A DNA stretch of 6,430 bases, from contig CANRDG010000102.1 of assembly GCA_947629275.1 (NCBI GenBank), positions 1-6,430 of the forward strand, written 5' to 3'. The notes under the pieces were generated by a model. It searched no databases and was not told the DNA's origin. It was given only the letters and a program-made list of their open reading frames with translations. The translations under genes and the position numbers were made by a program. The DNA comes from an uncultured Clostridia bacterium. Its GTDB lineage: Bacteria > Bacillota > Clostridia > Oscillospirales > Ruminococcaceae. Shown here piece after piece: positions 6,402 through 6,430 of this stretch (within the stretch, counting starts at the first letter, position 1; each line of letters starts with the position of its first letter).

Positions 6402-6423
6402 AACATTATGACGAAAATTTCAA
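6397..6423 (-). promoter_or_regulatory. Probable ackA promoter
   Basis: On the minus strand, TGT followed by TATAAT (6397-6402) makes an extended -10 element. A possible -35, TTGAAA, lies at 6418-6423 with a spacer of only 15 bases, shorter than ideal, so the extended -10 probably matters more. A second overlapping TATAAT occurs at 6392-6397 (20-base spacing). The start would be near 6390, giving a leader of about 67 bases. A candidate outward promoter overlaps it on the other strand. Confidence 0.65.
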
Positions 6424-6430
6424 GTGTTTT

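Noticed and set aside
6409..6422. Catabolite-response (cre-like) site upstream of ackA, minus strand TGAAATTTTCGTCA
   Set aside because: The two ends fit the TGnAAnCGnWnnCA pattern, but the central CG, the most conserved part, is missing at the required position.

Overview
The window carries five protein genes, all on the minus strand, packed as one monocistronic gene plus the start of a conserved operon. Reading in the direction of transcription (right to left) they are ackA (acetate kinase), then miaB (tRNA methylthiotransferase), a YlbF/YmcA-family gene, mutS and the first 153 codons of mutL, which runs off the left edge. No mobile element, CRISPR array, tRNA or rRNA is visible, and no stretch longer than about 140 bases lacks a gene.

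The organism is most likely a Gram-positive anaerobe of the class Clostridia, with an Oscillospirales/Ruminococcaceae-type relative as the best guess. The reasons are strong GGAGG-type ribosome binding sites, two TTG start codons, sigma-A-type promoters with an extended -10, an intrinsic terminator, and a gene order (miaB, YlbF/YmcA family, mutS, mutL) that matches the Bacillus subtilis ymcB-ymcA-cotE-mutS-mutL region without the spore-coat gene cotE. The genus assignment is an inference from protein flavour only.

Layout: positions 6324-6430 hold the ackA promoter and leader, including an AT-rich -10 region that could also fire outward on the plus strand. ackA occupies 5121-6323 and is closed by a clean hairpin-plus-U terminator at 5069-5097. 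About 25 bases beyond it lies a strong promoter (-35 at 5039-5044, -10 at 5016-5021) that starts the second transcript about 26 bases before the TTG of miaB. The four genes that follow are separated by only 40, 34 and 19 bases with no terminator between them, so they are very probably cotranscribed.

Functionally, AckA makes ATP and acetate from acetyl phosphate, the central energy step of a fermenter. The second operon groups a radical-SAM tRNA-modifying enzyme, a small helical protein with a cysteine-rich tail (family linked to RNase Y-dependent mRNA processing, competence and sporulation in Bacillus), and the mismatch-repair pair MutS/MutL. These are core housekeeping genes. I do not see a new biological system here. 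The points most worth a second look are the cysteine tail of the YlbF-like protein in its miaB-mutS setting, the possibly bidirectional promoter upstream of ackA, and a 15-base in-frame direct repeat at the two ends of ackA.
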